From Benincasa hispida (Eukaryota; Streptophyta; Magnoliopsida; Cucurbitales; Cucurbitaceae): a DNA stretch of 64,000 nucleotides. Position numbers and translations under genes: made by a program. Shown in pieces: positions 46,469 to 58,130 of the stretch (its first letter is position 1; each line of letters starts with the position of its first letter). The notes beneath the pieces were generated by a model that made no database searches, was not told the origin of the DNA, and saw only the letters and a program-made list of their open reading frames with translations. The stretch spans positions 81,522,345-81,586,344 of the forward strand of contig NC_052357.1 in NCBI RefSeq assembly GCF_009727055.1, written 5' to 3'.

Positions 46469-47560
46469 ATGATTGTGAGATTCTGTATCATCCAGAATTT
46501 AGTGGCAGATGCTCTAAGTAGGAAGACAGCCCATTCGATAGTCTTGATTACCAAACAAACTCATTTGTGCAAGGATCTTGAGCGGGTTGAGATAGTAGTA
46601 GTTATGGAGTCTGCACCTTTGGGACAGTCGACGATGCAACCATCCTTAAGACAGAAGATTATTGATGCTCGATGGGGTGATCCTTACCTTGTCGAGAAAT
46701 TTTGCAAGGTGGAGTCAAGACAGGGTGGTGAGTTCTCAATGTCCGCAGATAATGGTCTTCTCTATCAATGACGCTTATACGTACCTGTAGACAGTGATCT
46801 TAAAAATGAACTATTTTCAGAAGCTCATAATTCTTCATTTTTGATATATCCTAGCAGTACCAAGATGTACCAAGACTTGAAACGTTGCTATTGGTAGAAT
46901 ATCATGAAAAGAGAGATAGCAGAATTTGTCGGTAATCCTTGGTGTATCAACAAATGAAAGCTTCGAGGTAGAAGTCAATAAGCTTGTTGTAGCCCTTAAG
47001 CGTACAAGAATGGAAGTGGGAGAATGTATCTATGGATTTCATCATAGGGTTACCCCAAACAACAAAGGGCTTTACTGTGATTTAGGTTGTAGTAGATAGA
47101 CTCACTAAGTTAGTACATTTCATTCTCAGAAAGTTTACTTACTTGGTGAATAAGTCGGCATAATTATATAAGAAAGAGGTGGTGAGATTGCATGGGGTGC
47201 CAGTGTCTATCATGTCTGAGAGAGACCCTCGTTTCACATCTAGTTTTTGGAAGAGTCTCCAGTCAATGTTGGGTACCAGGTTAGATTTCAGCTCAACATT
47301 TTACCTACAGATAGATGGGTAGACAGAGCATTTGAATCAAACATTGGAAGGTATGTTACGTGCTTGTGCGTTGGAGTTTTCAGGGAGTTAGGACTCTCAC
47401 TTACATCTAATAGAGTTTTCTTATAACAACAATTTTCAGGCTACTATTGGCATATCGCCATTTGATACCCTGTATGGAAAGGGTTGTAGATACCCTATTT
47501 ATTGGGATGAGGTTGATGAACAAAAGTTGTTAGGGTCCAAACTAGTGCGAACTTTGAATG
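46469..47560 (+). pseudogene. Element D integrase
   Basis: NLVADALSRKTAHS marks the end of RNase H. ELFSEAHNSSFLIYPSSTKM YQDLKRCYWW (with the HHCC zinc region) is at about 46807-46897. The catalytic core is readable in pieces at 46990-47480: TKLVHFILRK, HGVPVSIMSERDPRFTSSFW (second catalytic aspartate) and TPFHPQ-like wording. There are many stops and frame changes. Confidence 0.85.
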
Positions 47561-48062
47561 AAGAAATACAGAAGATTAGAGCTCGGATGCATATAACCCA
47601 GAGTATACAAAAGAGTTATGTTGATGTTCGGCATAAAGACCTTAAGTATGAAGTAGGTGATAAAATGTTCTTGAAGGTGGCACCCATGAAAGGTGTCTTA
47701 TGATTTGGCAAGAAAGGGAAGCTAAGTTTTCGTTTCATTGGGCCATTTGAGATCTTAAAGCGAATTAGTCCTATGGCTTATCGGTTAGCTTTACCACCGT
47801 CTTTCTCTATAATTCATAACGTTTTTCACGTTTCTATATTGAGGAAGTATGTGGCAGATCCATCTCATGTAGTGGATTATGAGCCTTTACAGTTGAATAG
47901 GAACATGAGTTATGAGGAGAAACCTCTTCAAATTCTTGCAAGGGAAGTGAAAACTTTGCACAACAGGTAAATAACGTTAGTGAAAGTTTTATGGCAGAAT
48001 CATCAGTTTGAGGAAGCAACATGGAAATGAGAAAACGAGATGAGGACTCAGTGCCCAGAGCT
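47561..48062 (+). pseudogene. Element D integrase C-terminus / chromodomain-like tail
   Basis: SYVDVRHKDLKYEVGDKMFL, KVAPMKGVL, FRFIGPFEILKRISPMAYRL, ALPPSFSIIHNVFHVSILRK, then YEEKPLQILAREVKTLHNR, a stop, LVKVLWQNHQFEEATWK and MRTQCPELF. The EEATW....M....PELF ending resembles a chromodomain tail that targets integration in chromoviruses. Confidence 0.85.
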
Positions 48063-48112
48063 TTTTCAGGATTATAACTTTCAAGGACGAAAGTTTCTTA
48101 CGAAGGGAAGAA

Positions 48113-49775
48113 TGTGACATCCCGAGTTTTCAAAAAATTTAAGATAATTATCTCGAATTATGAATTTCAATTTCCTTTAATTTTAGAAATTCGGGATCAA
48201 ATTGAGATAATTATAAAGCTTTAATGGTTAATTTGAATTTAATAGATTAAAGAATTGAATTATTTATTTTGGAATTTGGAAAGGATATGGTTCGTGGGTT
48301 TCGTCCAGCATTGTGCATCGTTCAGCACCGTCGGCTGACCCGTCGTTCTAGTTGGTTGATTTTGTTCGCTCATCACATGGCCGGATATGTGGTTCGCTGG
48401 TCAAGAATCGCTCACGACGATCTTCTTTCAGTTGTCGACGACCGTGCTCCAACTTCACTGTTCTGATGTCGTTCTTTTGGATTTTCACTAGAATTTTGGT
48501 TTAGGCATGTTGATCGTTTTGGATAGGTTTCTTTGGTTTTCTTGAAGATCTTGGTTGTCTATTATAAATTTTGGCCTAGTGGTTATTTTATTTTTGATTT
48601 AGGAGACTGAAGTTGAGGTTTGATGATTCAAATAGGCTGTCCAGCACCTGGAAGGGTGTTTTTGGTAAGATTTGGGGATCGGTGGAATGAGTCTTTTTTT
48701 TTTTTTTTTTTGGGAATTGGTCCCAAAAGTTGAAACTGAATGTTGTGTTTTGCATTAGGGACCTTGATCCAAGATTACTAAACCAAAAAGAAAATTTTTT
48801 GTCAATTATTTCAGCTTAAGCCTTGAGGTAAATGGTACTATTACTGGTGCTTTCATGTCAGACGCCTTAGTTTAAATTGATCTAGCTATTTAATGGACTC
48901 TAGAAGCATGTTTTGGAATATGTGATACAATTTTTGTTACATAAAAGTTATGAGTATTGTGAGCATGATTGAATTTATATGGTATGTCATGATTTGTGTT
49001 GTGGGATAATTAATGAAATTTATGTATATGATGCATGATTAGACCAACAGGGGCGATCTATCGTCTCGTCTCAACATATGTTTTATTTCAGAAGACACAC
49101 AAGTTCAATTTCATGTTTTAACGGTATGCCTTCAGACCACTAAACATGCGTGAGTCGACAGGTTCATTTGCTTGTTACAATTCCATGAATCAATAGGTTC
49201 AGTGTCCATGTTTTTTCATGTTTTGACGGTGTGTCATCGGGCCATTAGACATGCGGGTCAAGGTGAGATAGGTTATCCCCTTAGTTTGCTATTCAGAAAT
49301 AGTTACAGTTTGCTTGACCCATTAGCCCAAGCATTCACTGCATGTGAATGCATACTCTGATCCCGGTAATGGGATCACTTACTGAGTATTCTATACTCAT
49401 CATTTATGTTTATATGTTTTTCAGGTAAAAGCAAGGATACTCAGTCCATTGACAAGAGGAATTCGTGACTATGTCAATGGGACTAGGAAACCCTTCCGAA
49501 TTTGAGTTCATACGTTTTTTCATGTTTTACGATTTTCTTTCATGAACTTGATGTTGACAAAGTTTAGGTGTTAAAATTTTCTTCAGTTAGTTTTTCTTAT
49601 TGATAAGTTTATGTTTTAGTGGTGCCTCGAGTCAAACATGTGAAGTCTTGAGTTGAAATTTTGTTGAATTTTTTATTTAATAAAATTGCCCAATTGTTCT
49701 TATTTTCAATGTAAGTATTTATGCATGCATGCGGTAACGATCCTAGGACGTATCTTAGAGAGTCGGGTCATTACG
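48113..49775 (+). repeat. Element D 3' LTR
   Basis: About 1.66 kb, starting TGTGACATCCCGAGTTTTC right after a purine-rich GAAGGGAAGAA and ending near GTCGGGTCATTACG. The end matches the 5' LTR stub before the primer site. It contains a poly-T run at about 48692-48710 and two similar blocks ACGGT(A/G)TG(C/T)C(T/A)TC(A/G)G, CCA(C/T)TA(A/G)ACATGCG at 49120-49150 and 49223-49255. The open frame at 48269-48466 is LTR sequence, not a gene. Confidence 0.82.
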
Positions 49776-52363
49776 ATAATAATGTCTCATCTATTAAAAT
49801 ATGCTTGGGAACAACTACATATTAAGTCATATGACGTATGAGTGAGATTTTAATTTTCTTGCTAAGTTAATTAGCGAGCATATTTTCTTGAACTAAAATT
49901 TTAGACAGATGTTTTTTAGTTCAAAAAACATGTTGGATTGGAGATTCGAATTCATGACTTTTTGGTCAATAATATATATCTCAACCAATTAAATTATGTT
50001 TAGGTTGACAAACATGTGACGTCGATTTAATTCAATTAAAAAAAGTTATTTTGACATTCTAGAACTATTTTGTGAATTAATTTTAACCTTACCTGTCAAT
50101 AAGAATAGTAATAGAACAAAATATAGTACATTAGAGATGAAATTGAAATTATCATCAAAAGATTAGGGACCAAGCACCAAAAACCACTCAAATAGGAAGG
50201 ACTAAACCATATATTTAGTAAAAATCTTATTATAACATGGGTTAAAAAAATCTTTAACACATGATCCTGATCTAAAAAAAGAAAGAAAAAAAAAAAAACA
50301 TTGAAAAGTGTGAATTAACTCGTTTCAACTGAACTAACTAAATACTTGAGTTAGTTAATATAATGACAAAATAGCTTTTTAAAAAGATCTTGAACCATTG
50401 TTACGGACCACAGATTTGGCGGGGCGGCATTCTCTCTCTCTCTCTCTAATCATTTATTGAGAACATGATTGAGGTTCGTAGATTGTTGTAATGTTTCTTA
50501 ATCTCAATTATTATATGTATCTGATCTCCAAATTATACTAGTCAGTAAATTTTTTTTATTTTTACCCACAGCTATTATTGTGTTATTTACCATGTTCTAG
50601 CAGTTAACTATGTATGTATAAATGATGAAAGAAATTTGAATATAATACCCACTCAAATATCATCATTTATTTAGAACAGATTAATTAATCTTTTTCAATT
50701 TGATAACTAACTGAAATCATTATTATATTAGCTAAACTTAATTACCCAAATACATTAAAGAAAACAAAAAAAAACTTTAAAGTTGTGGATGAAACTTGAC
50801 TAATGATTTATAGGTGTATTTTAATTACAATAATGATGTACAAAACATGCATCACATTAAGAGAGATTGGACTTAGGTTGAAAACTCAATTATCGCATAG
50901 GTGTAGTATATAATAATAGTTTGAATTGAAGAGTGGAAATTATATAAAGAAATAAAATAAAAAGGCATAGAAGTGATGGTTTTATAATTATTATATGCTG
51001 AAAGAAGGCATATATAAGAGAGAGGAAAAAGGAGAAATTGTTCCCTAACGTCCATCCAAGTTGTGGCAGAGTAAAGAATAGAGTGCCTCTCATGAAGCAA
51101 AATAAATATTGAAGGAAAGTTATAATAAAAGCTTCCCCATGATATGACTCCATTACCATTCTCCATTGTCCCATTGCCCCTTCCTTCATTCATTTCTATT
51201 TTTTTTTTATTCTCTCTTCTTTTGACTATCCACTATCCTTTCTTCCATAAAAATCATTCTAAAAATACGGGATGAGAGATTAAACCTTAAACCTCTAAAG
51301 GACAAAGTAGGTGTCGATATCATTAAGACATGTTCATGTTAGACAATAATATTTATTAACTTCTACCGAGAGAATTCTTATTATTATTTAGTAAAATCCA
51401 TGAGAGAATAATTATTAGTGGATAAAACAACCATCATCCTTTTTCGTAGATATATAGGTTTGGTCTCCACACAAAAAAGTTAATTATTGAAATCCAAAAG
51501 ATAATAATTAAAAGAAAATTCTACACTTCAAAAGATTTATAATGGTAAAATTGATGTATTTCAATGGCTTGATCATTAAAAGTATTGAGAATCAAGTACA
51601 ACAAAAGTCAAAATAACACCACTTTTAAAATTAGTTCACTTTAAAGACTTATTTAAGTAGGAAATTGTTTTTTCCCCTCAATAAGAAGTATACTGTTAGA
51701 GTTTTGATTGTGATTTCTTAATATAGAATTTTAAAAATATATTTTTAAAAAGAATTGTACGTATAAAGATTTGTAAAGAAAGTTTGTTTTGTAATTGTTC
51801 AAAATATAGAAATTCACTATTATTTTTCTTGAACAAATTATATATATAATGTTTGTTATGGAACTTATTTCAGTATTAAAATGAACTTTACTTTCATAAA
51901 TTTTCTTCTAGATTCTTATTCTTATTCTCAAGGCATGTTTTTAAGTGATTGTACATTGTAAAAATAACTTTTTTAAAAAAAAAAAAAATCATTTTGAAAC
52001 ATATTTTAATCTTTTAAAATTATTTTTGATAATATGAAAGTTGCATTTGAAAGTTTAAAATTAAATATTAAATTAATTTTGAATGATTAGAAATATATTT
52101 GATAATTATTTTAAACATGATAAAATTTTTTAACAATTTCATAACCACTCATAAACATGCTCTTATTGTATTTTTTTTTAAAAAAATACTTTAAAAATTG
52201 TAATGGGTTTCAACTTTCACTTCACCGTTTTACAAATAATTACCTGCATATCATTATGTCATATTAGCATCACCATTACATATGAAAAGAAGATTTCTTT
52301 GACTTTCCAAAAAAAAAAAAAAACACTTTTTAACTCAATTTAAAAAGTACATTCATATCAAAT
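49776..52363. other. Intergenic AT-rich DNA
   Basis: No supported gene. It contains a SINE-like remnant at 49942-49996 (- strand), a (CT)n tract at 50430-50447 and a long A/T-rich stretch. Overlapping open frames at 50873-51193 (- strand) have no domain, and two frames are open together, which argues against coding. Confidence 0.55.
49942..49996 (-). repeat. SINE-like remnant
   Basis: On the - strand TAATTTAATTGG (A box, complement of 49985-49996) is followed after tRNA-like spacing by AATTCGAATCT (B box, about 49942-49952). Sister to 40340-40440. Confidence 0.42.
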
Positions 52364-52512
52364 TGGGCCCAATAGATGTCTAGTCCACGTGACACTAACT
52401 GTTCACACATTCAGGCCCAAACATTTGGGCCTTTTCCTATCAAATTAGGCCCAATACCTCAGTAAATCTAAAATTGGGCCCAATAGAGGTTCAGTAAATC
52501 TAAAATTGGGCC
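52364..52512. promoter_or_regulatory. Cluster of site II (GGCCCA/TGGGCC) motifs
   Basis: Six sites within 150 bases: 52364-52371 and 52475-52482 (each TGGGCCCA, both strands), 52414-52419, 52426-52431, 52448-52453 and 52507-52512. A CACGTG (G-box core) lies at 52386-52391. CAGTAAATCTAAAATTGGGCC occurs twice at a 32-bp period (52460 and 52492). Site II motifs bind TCP factors in promoters of growth and housekeeping genes. No gene body follows before the gap and LTR DNA, so function is unknown. Confidence 0.5.
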
Positions 52513-52625
52513 TAGTTTTTCAATCCCATCGATCTTCCCAGATGAAGCGATCTTTTTCCAACCCAAATCAAAAGGGGATTAGAAGTTTGAACTACTTGTT
52601 GTTGAACTATTTTTTTTTTTTTTTT

Positions 52626-52640
52626 NNNNNNNNNNNNNNN
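52626..52640. other. 15-N assembly gap inside poly-T
   Basis: Fifteen N flanked on both sides by T runs (52611-52625 and 52641-52653). Unresolved homopolymer or scaffold gap; true size and content are unknown. Confidence 0.98.
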
Positions 52641-53099
52641 TTTTTTTTTTTTTAATTTCTGAAATTTTAATTTTAGTCAACAACTTTAGTTATATTTTTC
52701 TTTTTTGGTACACTTCTATGATATTAGGTTTAGTATTTCAACTTCCCATAAGCTCCAAATATTTAGCATCCACTGTAAAAACAAGATTAAGCTAATTTAA
52801 TTAAATGAGAAATTTTTTGGTAGTAGAACAAAGTAGCTAACAATTTTTTGTACCATCAACTCATTAAATGTACGAGAAAGAGTTAAATTGTGTTGAATCT
52901 TTCTTGTTTCCTAAATTGAATCGTCATTCAGAGAAATAAAATATTGAATTTTATTGAAATTTGATTATACAACTATAATTGAGATTTAAAAAACCTAGAA
53001 AATACAATTAAAAGTTTAAGCATCAAAATCAAAATTCTAAAACTAAAAATAGCTCCCAACATGAGTATAACTCAACTAACTTAAAGATGTGAAAAATAT

Positions 53100-55028
53100 A
53101 AAGGTAATATAACACACAATTGCATATTTTAAGACGGATGCTACAACTAAAGGAATTGAAGTCCCAAAACGGAAGCATATAATCACCTCGTGTCTTAGAA
53201 TTTCATTTTTACAGAACTCAATAAAACAAAGGACGGAAACAAGATAAACATACAAGTCCTTAAGCATGCTTTTTACATATAATACAGAGAGGAAAAAAGG
53301 AAAATTGAATGCTAACCCTTGAAGAACCGATTCTTCAAGTTTCCAGTTTGGTGAGACTATGAATAGATCTCCTCCTCTTCCCACGAACTCAGCAACATAG
53401 CAAGATCTTGAATACCATAATGAGGACACCACCACAATGTTACCTTGTTATTCTCCAAGTGAGAATCAATGAGAGTCTGATAGACTTCCTTGATAATTTT
53501 GGTGAAAAAGGTGGAGGAAGAATTCTTCTTGAGAGAATTATGTAGAGGAAGGAGATCAAGGTGAGACAGAGAATTTGCAGATTTTTCCACGTTGAAGTGA
53601 GATCTCCTAACCATTACTCTGTCATTTTTTATTTTTGAGAGTGATAACTCTCTCCACTATGTCGAAATAACTCCCATGAAGTTAACTTTCTGAAATTCAA
53701 AATTTCAAAATTAATTTAATTATATTACACTAATATAATTAAGTACAAACTTATTTTATATCTCATATAATATAAAACTTATAGTTTATTGTATCACATA
53801 TAATATACTCTATAGTTTATTTTCTCTCACATAACCTATAAAATTAATTAGAATCAAATTTATACAAATTTTAAATTATAGTTTATATATAAATCATATT
53901 GATACAATTAATATTTGAATCATTTTCAAATATTTTTCTCTCAATAAACTGTATACTATAATGTATCAACATACAGTATATTAGTAACAAACTAATCCAA
54001 AATTATTTGATTATCATTAATCCTTATTGAGCTAACAAGGGGACCTTATAGACCTACAGATTGAAGCTCCAGTGATACGAAATTAATTAGTTAAACTCTT
54101 TAATAAAATTAATCCTCATTCATTAACTGTCAGTCACTCCACTAAAGGTCGACAGTTGCACTTTTTGCACTTTAGATATATTTATGTGTCCATTGGATAT
54201 AACCAATCAACAATGCATTGACCCTTCATAAATTGCTCGTAAGTACATTTGGATCAAAATTACCGTTTTACACCTATAGTTACATCTAACTCCTTAAGTA
54301 CCACTGATCCCCTAATGAACAATTAGTCATAGTCCAACTATAACCGAACCCCTTTCGACCCAAGAGAGGATATGGTGGTACATAATTCAAGACTCGAAAT
54401 CAGCCCTTAAGGGAACAATTTATCTACTTATCCTAACAAAGAGAAAGGGTGAATTTCTTCATGTGTAACTGTGTACCCATCTCCACAATCAGACGAATCC
54501 CTAAAATGGTAGGCATATTGAGCCAACAAATCTGACCACTATCACCCATATAGATCAAAGGACCGTCCTGATAGGTAGGAGTTCACAACTCATTTAGGAT
54601 TAAGGTTAAGTCACTTATGGTCATCTTGATGAAATGTAAGTCTCTTCTAGTAACAGCATTATAAAGAGAGACTATTCATTTCGTGGTTCATTCTTATACA
54701 AACCCTTTGTATAGGATACCTCCGCTCACATGTCTTCACATAAATGATCAGGATCTGATAATTTGTAATACTTTCCAAAAATTGTAATAATTACAAAGTG
54801 GCTCGTATCCATAGTGTCACCAGGATAAGGTACCCAACCTTATCCATCTACTACAGATCGTTCAGGTTATTACTTAAGCATGATCCATCTACATGTCACC
54901 ATATACATGTTTACATTACATCGAATAACCTTGGATCTTACATATTGAAATAGTGTCGTAACTCTTTATTAGTGATAGTTAATTATTTACATTTACTATC
55001 TATGAGTTTTAGGACATAAAACCCAACA
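53100..55028 (-). mobile_element. Solo LTR (family R), copy R3, inverted
   Basis: Read on the - strand it starts TGTTGGGTTTTATGTCCTAA at 55028 and parallels R1 and R2 through GGTTGGGTACCTTATCCTGG, ATGGATACGAGCCACTTTGT and CTTAAGGGCTGATTTCGAGT. It ends near 53100-53140 (TGCTTCCGTTTTGGGACTTC is the counterpart of R1's CTTCCGCTGC). Total about 1.9 kb. It sits inside the protease region of gypsy E. The open frames at 53357-53614 and 53076-53435 are LTR sequence. Confidence 0.72.
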
Positions 55029-55488
55029 ATTCATCATATTATTAGTATTTGTAAAGCATGCTATATTAGACTTAGAGCCTTTGCACTATGTTTGATCAAT
55101 TTCTACTCCATTTGGAAAAGTTATGTCAGCGAGAGAAAAGATAAAAGCATGTTAAATTGAAATAGCGAATCGTATGCTAGATGTGACCTTAATAGTTTTA
55201 GACATGCGTGATTTTAATGTAATATTGGGCATGGATTGGTTGACTGCTAACCAGGTCAGTATAGACTACTCTCACAAAGAGGTGGTTTTTAACCCTCATT
55301 CAGGATCTAGCTTTAAGTTTAAAGAGGTTGGGATCGTGGTTTTGCCCAAAATAATTTTAGCTATGAAAGCCAATAAATTTCTTAACCAAGGTACCTGGGG
55401 TATCTTGACCAGTGTGATTGACATGAGAGAAACTGAGGTCTCATTGACTTCAGAGCCAATGGTAAGAGATTATGCAGATGTTTTTTAG
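55029..55488 (+). pseudogene. Fragment E protease C-terminal part
   Basis: FVKHAILDLEPLHYV then, after stops, IEIANRMLDVTLIVLDMRDF, NVILGMDWLTANQVSIDYSH. This is the C-terminal half of gypsy protease with the typical ILGMDWL. The catalytic D(S/T)G lies upstream and is missing, removed or separated by R3. Confidence 0.87.
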
Positions 55489-56280
55489 AAGATCTCCTGG
55501 GGGTGCCACTATATCGGGAGATAGATTTTACAATCAAGTTGGAGCCAGGCACAACTCTTATCTCAAAGGCTTCATATAAAACGACCCTAACAAAGTTGAA
55601 GGAGCTCAAAATTCAGTTGCATGAGTTGCTTGACAAGGGCTTCATACAACCAAGTGTGTCACCTTAAGATGCATTAGTGTTGTTTATGAAGAAGAAGGAT
55701 GGGTCATTTTGCCTATGCATTGACTATAGGGAGTTGAATAAATTAACCATCAAGAATAAGTACCCTCTTCTCAGGATTGACGACTTGTTCGATCAGTTAC
55801 AAGGAGCTATAGTTTTATCCAAGATTGATATTTATTTAGGATACTATCAGTTGAGGATAAAGGACTGTGATATTCCGAAGACTGCATTCCGTTCTAGATA
55901 TGGACATTACGAGTTTATTGTAATGTTGTTTGGTCTAACAAATGCCCATACAGTATTTATGGACTTAATGAATAGGGTGTTCAAGTAATTTCTAGATGCT
56001 TTTGTGATAGTTTTTATTTACTCCAAGACATAGGCAGAGCATGAGAAACATCTACGAAAGCTTTTGGAGACTTTAAGGTTGAATAAGTTGTATGCCAAGT
56101 TCTCCAAGTGTGAATTTTGGTTACGCCAAGTGTCCTTCCTAGGACATGTGGTGTCAAAGAAAGGGGTATCTGTAGATCCAACAAAGATAGAGGCGGTTAC
56201 AAGTTAGCCTCGTCCTACCACAATCAGTGAGGTGTGCAATTTCTTGGGGTTAGTAGGCTATTATTGTTGATTTGTAAAGC
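55489..56280 (+). pseudogene. Fragment E reverse transcriptase
   Basis: REIDFTIKLEPGTTLISKAS, LHELLDKGFIQPSVSP, a stop, [54 protein letters not shown] (first aspartate kept) and [19 protein letters not shown]. The catalytic FIDDIL position reads VIVFIYSK, so both aspartates are lost. The connection and thumb continue to 56280. Confidence 0.9.
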
Positions 56281-56369
56281 ACTTTTCTCACATAGCCACT
56301 TATTTGACTCAATTGACCAAAAAAAGGAGCTTCCTTTGTTTGGTGTAAGGCTTGTGAAGATAATTTTTA

Positions 56370-57250
56370 GGAACTTAAAAAGAACTTGGTTTCTGCACCA
56401 GTTTTTATGGTACCAGATGAATCGAAAAGTTCCGTTATTTACAATGATGCCTCGAAGAAGGATTTGAGGTGTGTGTTGATGTAGCAGGGCAAAATGGTTG
56501 CTTATGCTTTTCAGCAGTTAAAAAATCATGAAAGAAACAATCTTATACATGATTTGGAGTTGGTAATTGTGGTTTTTGCTTTAAAGATTTGGAGACATTA
56601 CTTATATAGGAGAAGATACAGATTTTCACAAACCATAAAAACTTTAAATACTTCTTCACTCAAAAGAAGTTAAATATGAGAAAACACAGATGGCTAGAGT
56701 TTTTAAAGGATTATGGCTATTAGATTTCGTACCATCATGGTAAGATAAACGTAGTAGCAGATGCGATAAACGTAGTAGCAGATGCTCTGAGTAGAAAGGC
56801 AGCTCATTCAACAACTTTAATTACCAAATAGACTCATCTATGTAATTATTTTAAATGAGTTGAGATTCCAGTAGCAGTGAGAGAATTCACTATGTAATTG
56901 GCACAATTGACAATACAATAGACCTTAGGGCAAAAGATTATTAATGCACAACAGGGCGATCCTTACCTTGTTGAGGAATTTCACTTGGTAGGGAAAGGAC
57001 GAGATAGTGAAGTTTTAGTATCCTTAGATGACGACCTCCTTTATCAGAGGCATTTATGAAGCTCACTGTTCCCCATTCTCGATTCATTTTAGCAGCACCA
57101 AGATGTGTCGAGACTTGAAATGGTTTTACTGGTGGTTTGACATGAAAAGAGAGATACCGGAGTTTGTCAGTAAGTGTTTAGTGTGTCAGCAGGTGACATG
57201 AAAAGAGAGATACCAGTGTTTATCAGTAAGTGTTTAGTGTGTCAGCAGGT
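56370..57250 (+). pseudogene. Fragment E RNase H and integrase start
   Basis: RNase H wording ([50 protein letters not shown]) is followed by INVVADAINVVADALSRKAA. The INVVADA repeat is a 21-bp in-frame tandem duplication (56744-56764 and 56765-56785). The integrase zinc region follows to about 57250, where a 56-bp tandem duplication occurs (57138-57193 and 57194-57249). Confidence 0.83.
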
Positions 57251-57307
57251 AAAGGTCCTGAGACATGTATGTAAGTGTTTAGTGGTTTGACATGTATGTA
57301 TGTAAAT

Positions 57308-58130
57308 GTATAATTAATATAATGTATTCAATACATTATAGTATAAAGTTTATTTTGAGAGGAATTAAATACTTGAATATGATTCAAATACTAATTATAT
57401 GGATGATATTCATATAATTAAATTTAGTATAAATGTGATTTATACTAAATACCATGAATGATTGAGAGAAATTAAAACTGTAGGTTATATTGTATTTGAT
57501 ACAATATGAAAATAGGTTATGTATTATATTTGATATAACATATAGTTATATATACATATAATAAATGAATTATTATATATATAATTATTAATTAAATTAA
57601 ATTTATTTTATTTTAATTGGGAGGAACTTACAACTCTCTCCCCTTAATTCTCTCTCGATTAAACGTGTGAGGGGTGGTTCAGTTTCCTACAATTCATCAT
57701 CTTCTTCATAGAAGATTCACATAGAAGTGCTCTCTGTGTGGGTAATTTTTCCAGAACAACTCTCCTATACAAATTTCCTTCCCTCATAAATTCTCTCCCT
57801 CTTCCCAAATAACATAACAGAGCCTATACCTCCTGCTAATTCTCAATCCCTAAGGAGAATATAGGAGGTTCATTTATGGTGGTGGCCATTTGGGATTTTA
57901 ATTTTGGAGATCGAGTTTCAGATGGAGAGTTTGTGGTCGGATCGAGGAGGGATCTCACGAAAAAGTTGTTCTACAAGGATAAGTTGCTTTTCTTGCCTAA
58001 TTTCTTCCTCTTCAAAGCATGTTGTAATTTCTTGTTTAAATGCATAATTATGTTATGTAAATTTTTTATTATGTGAAAAATGAAAACTGGGAACGATCCT
58101 GCTTTCGTTGCGGAACTTCACCGTTCCTTC
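57308..58130 (+). mobile_element. LTR family R, partial copy R4
   Basis: Right-hand part of the family R LTR. It begins at TAATTAATATAATGTATTC, matching R2 from about 38425, and ends GGGAACGATCCTGCTTTCGT, the counterpart of R1's end. The left half is absent. The open frame at 57876-58076 is LTR sequence. Confidence 0.65.

Larger units (their letters stand above)
45360..49775 (+). mobile_element. Ty3/gypsy LTR retrotransposon D, internally deleted
   Basis: + strand gypsy element. Only about the last 57 bases of the 5' LTR remain (45360-45416), recognised by matching the end of the 3' LTR (48113-49775). Then come a primer site, gag N-terminus, a deletion junction, the RT C-terminus, RNase H, integrase and a C-terminal chromodomain-like tail. 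The C-terminal integrase wording fits chromovirus-type elements (Tekay/Del or Galadriel); this lineage is tentative. Confidence 0.88.
55029..57290 (+). mobile_element. Ty3/gypsy pol fragment E
   Basis: + strand fragment, protease through the start of integrase, related to element D: the two share [11 protein letters not shown] and FLGHVVS with nearly the same DNA. The left end is cut by solo LTR R3 within the protease, and the right end merges into R4 near 57300. Multiple stops. Confidence 0.88.

Noticed and set aside
48269..48466. 65-codon frame with GC-rich wording
   Set aside because: Falls inside the 3' LTR of gypsy D.
50873..51193. Overlapping 106- and 99-codon frames on the - strand, considered as a gene or miRNA precursor
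   Set aside because: Two frames open at once, no domain, no known miRNA sequence and no convincing hairpin seen.
53357..53614. 85-codon - strand frame with a good start, first considered a host exon with a GT donor after NNK
   Set aside because: It lies in the 3' part of solo LTR R3 and its position parallels non-coding LTR sequence in R4.
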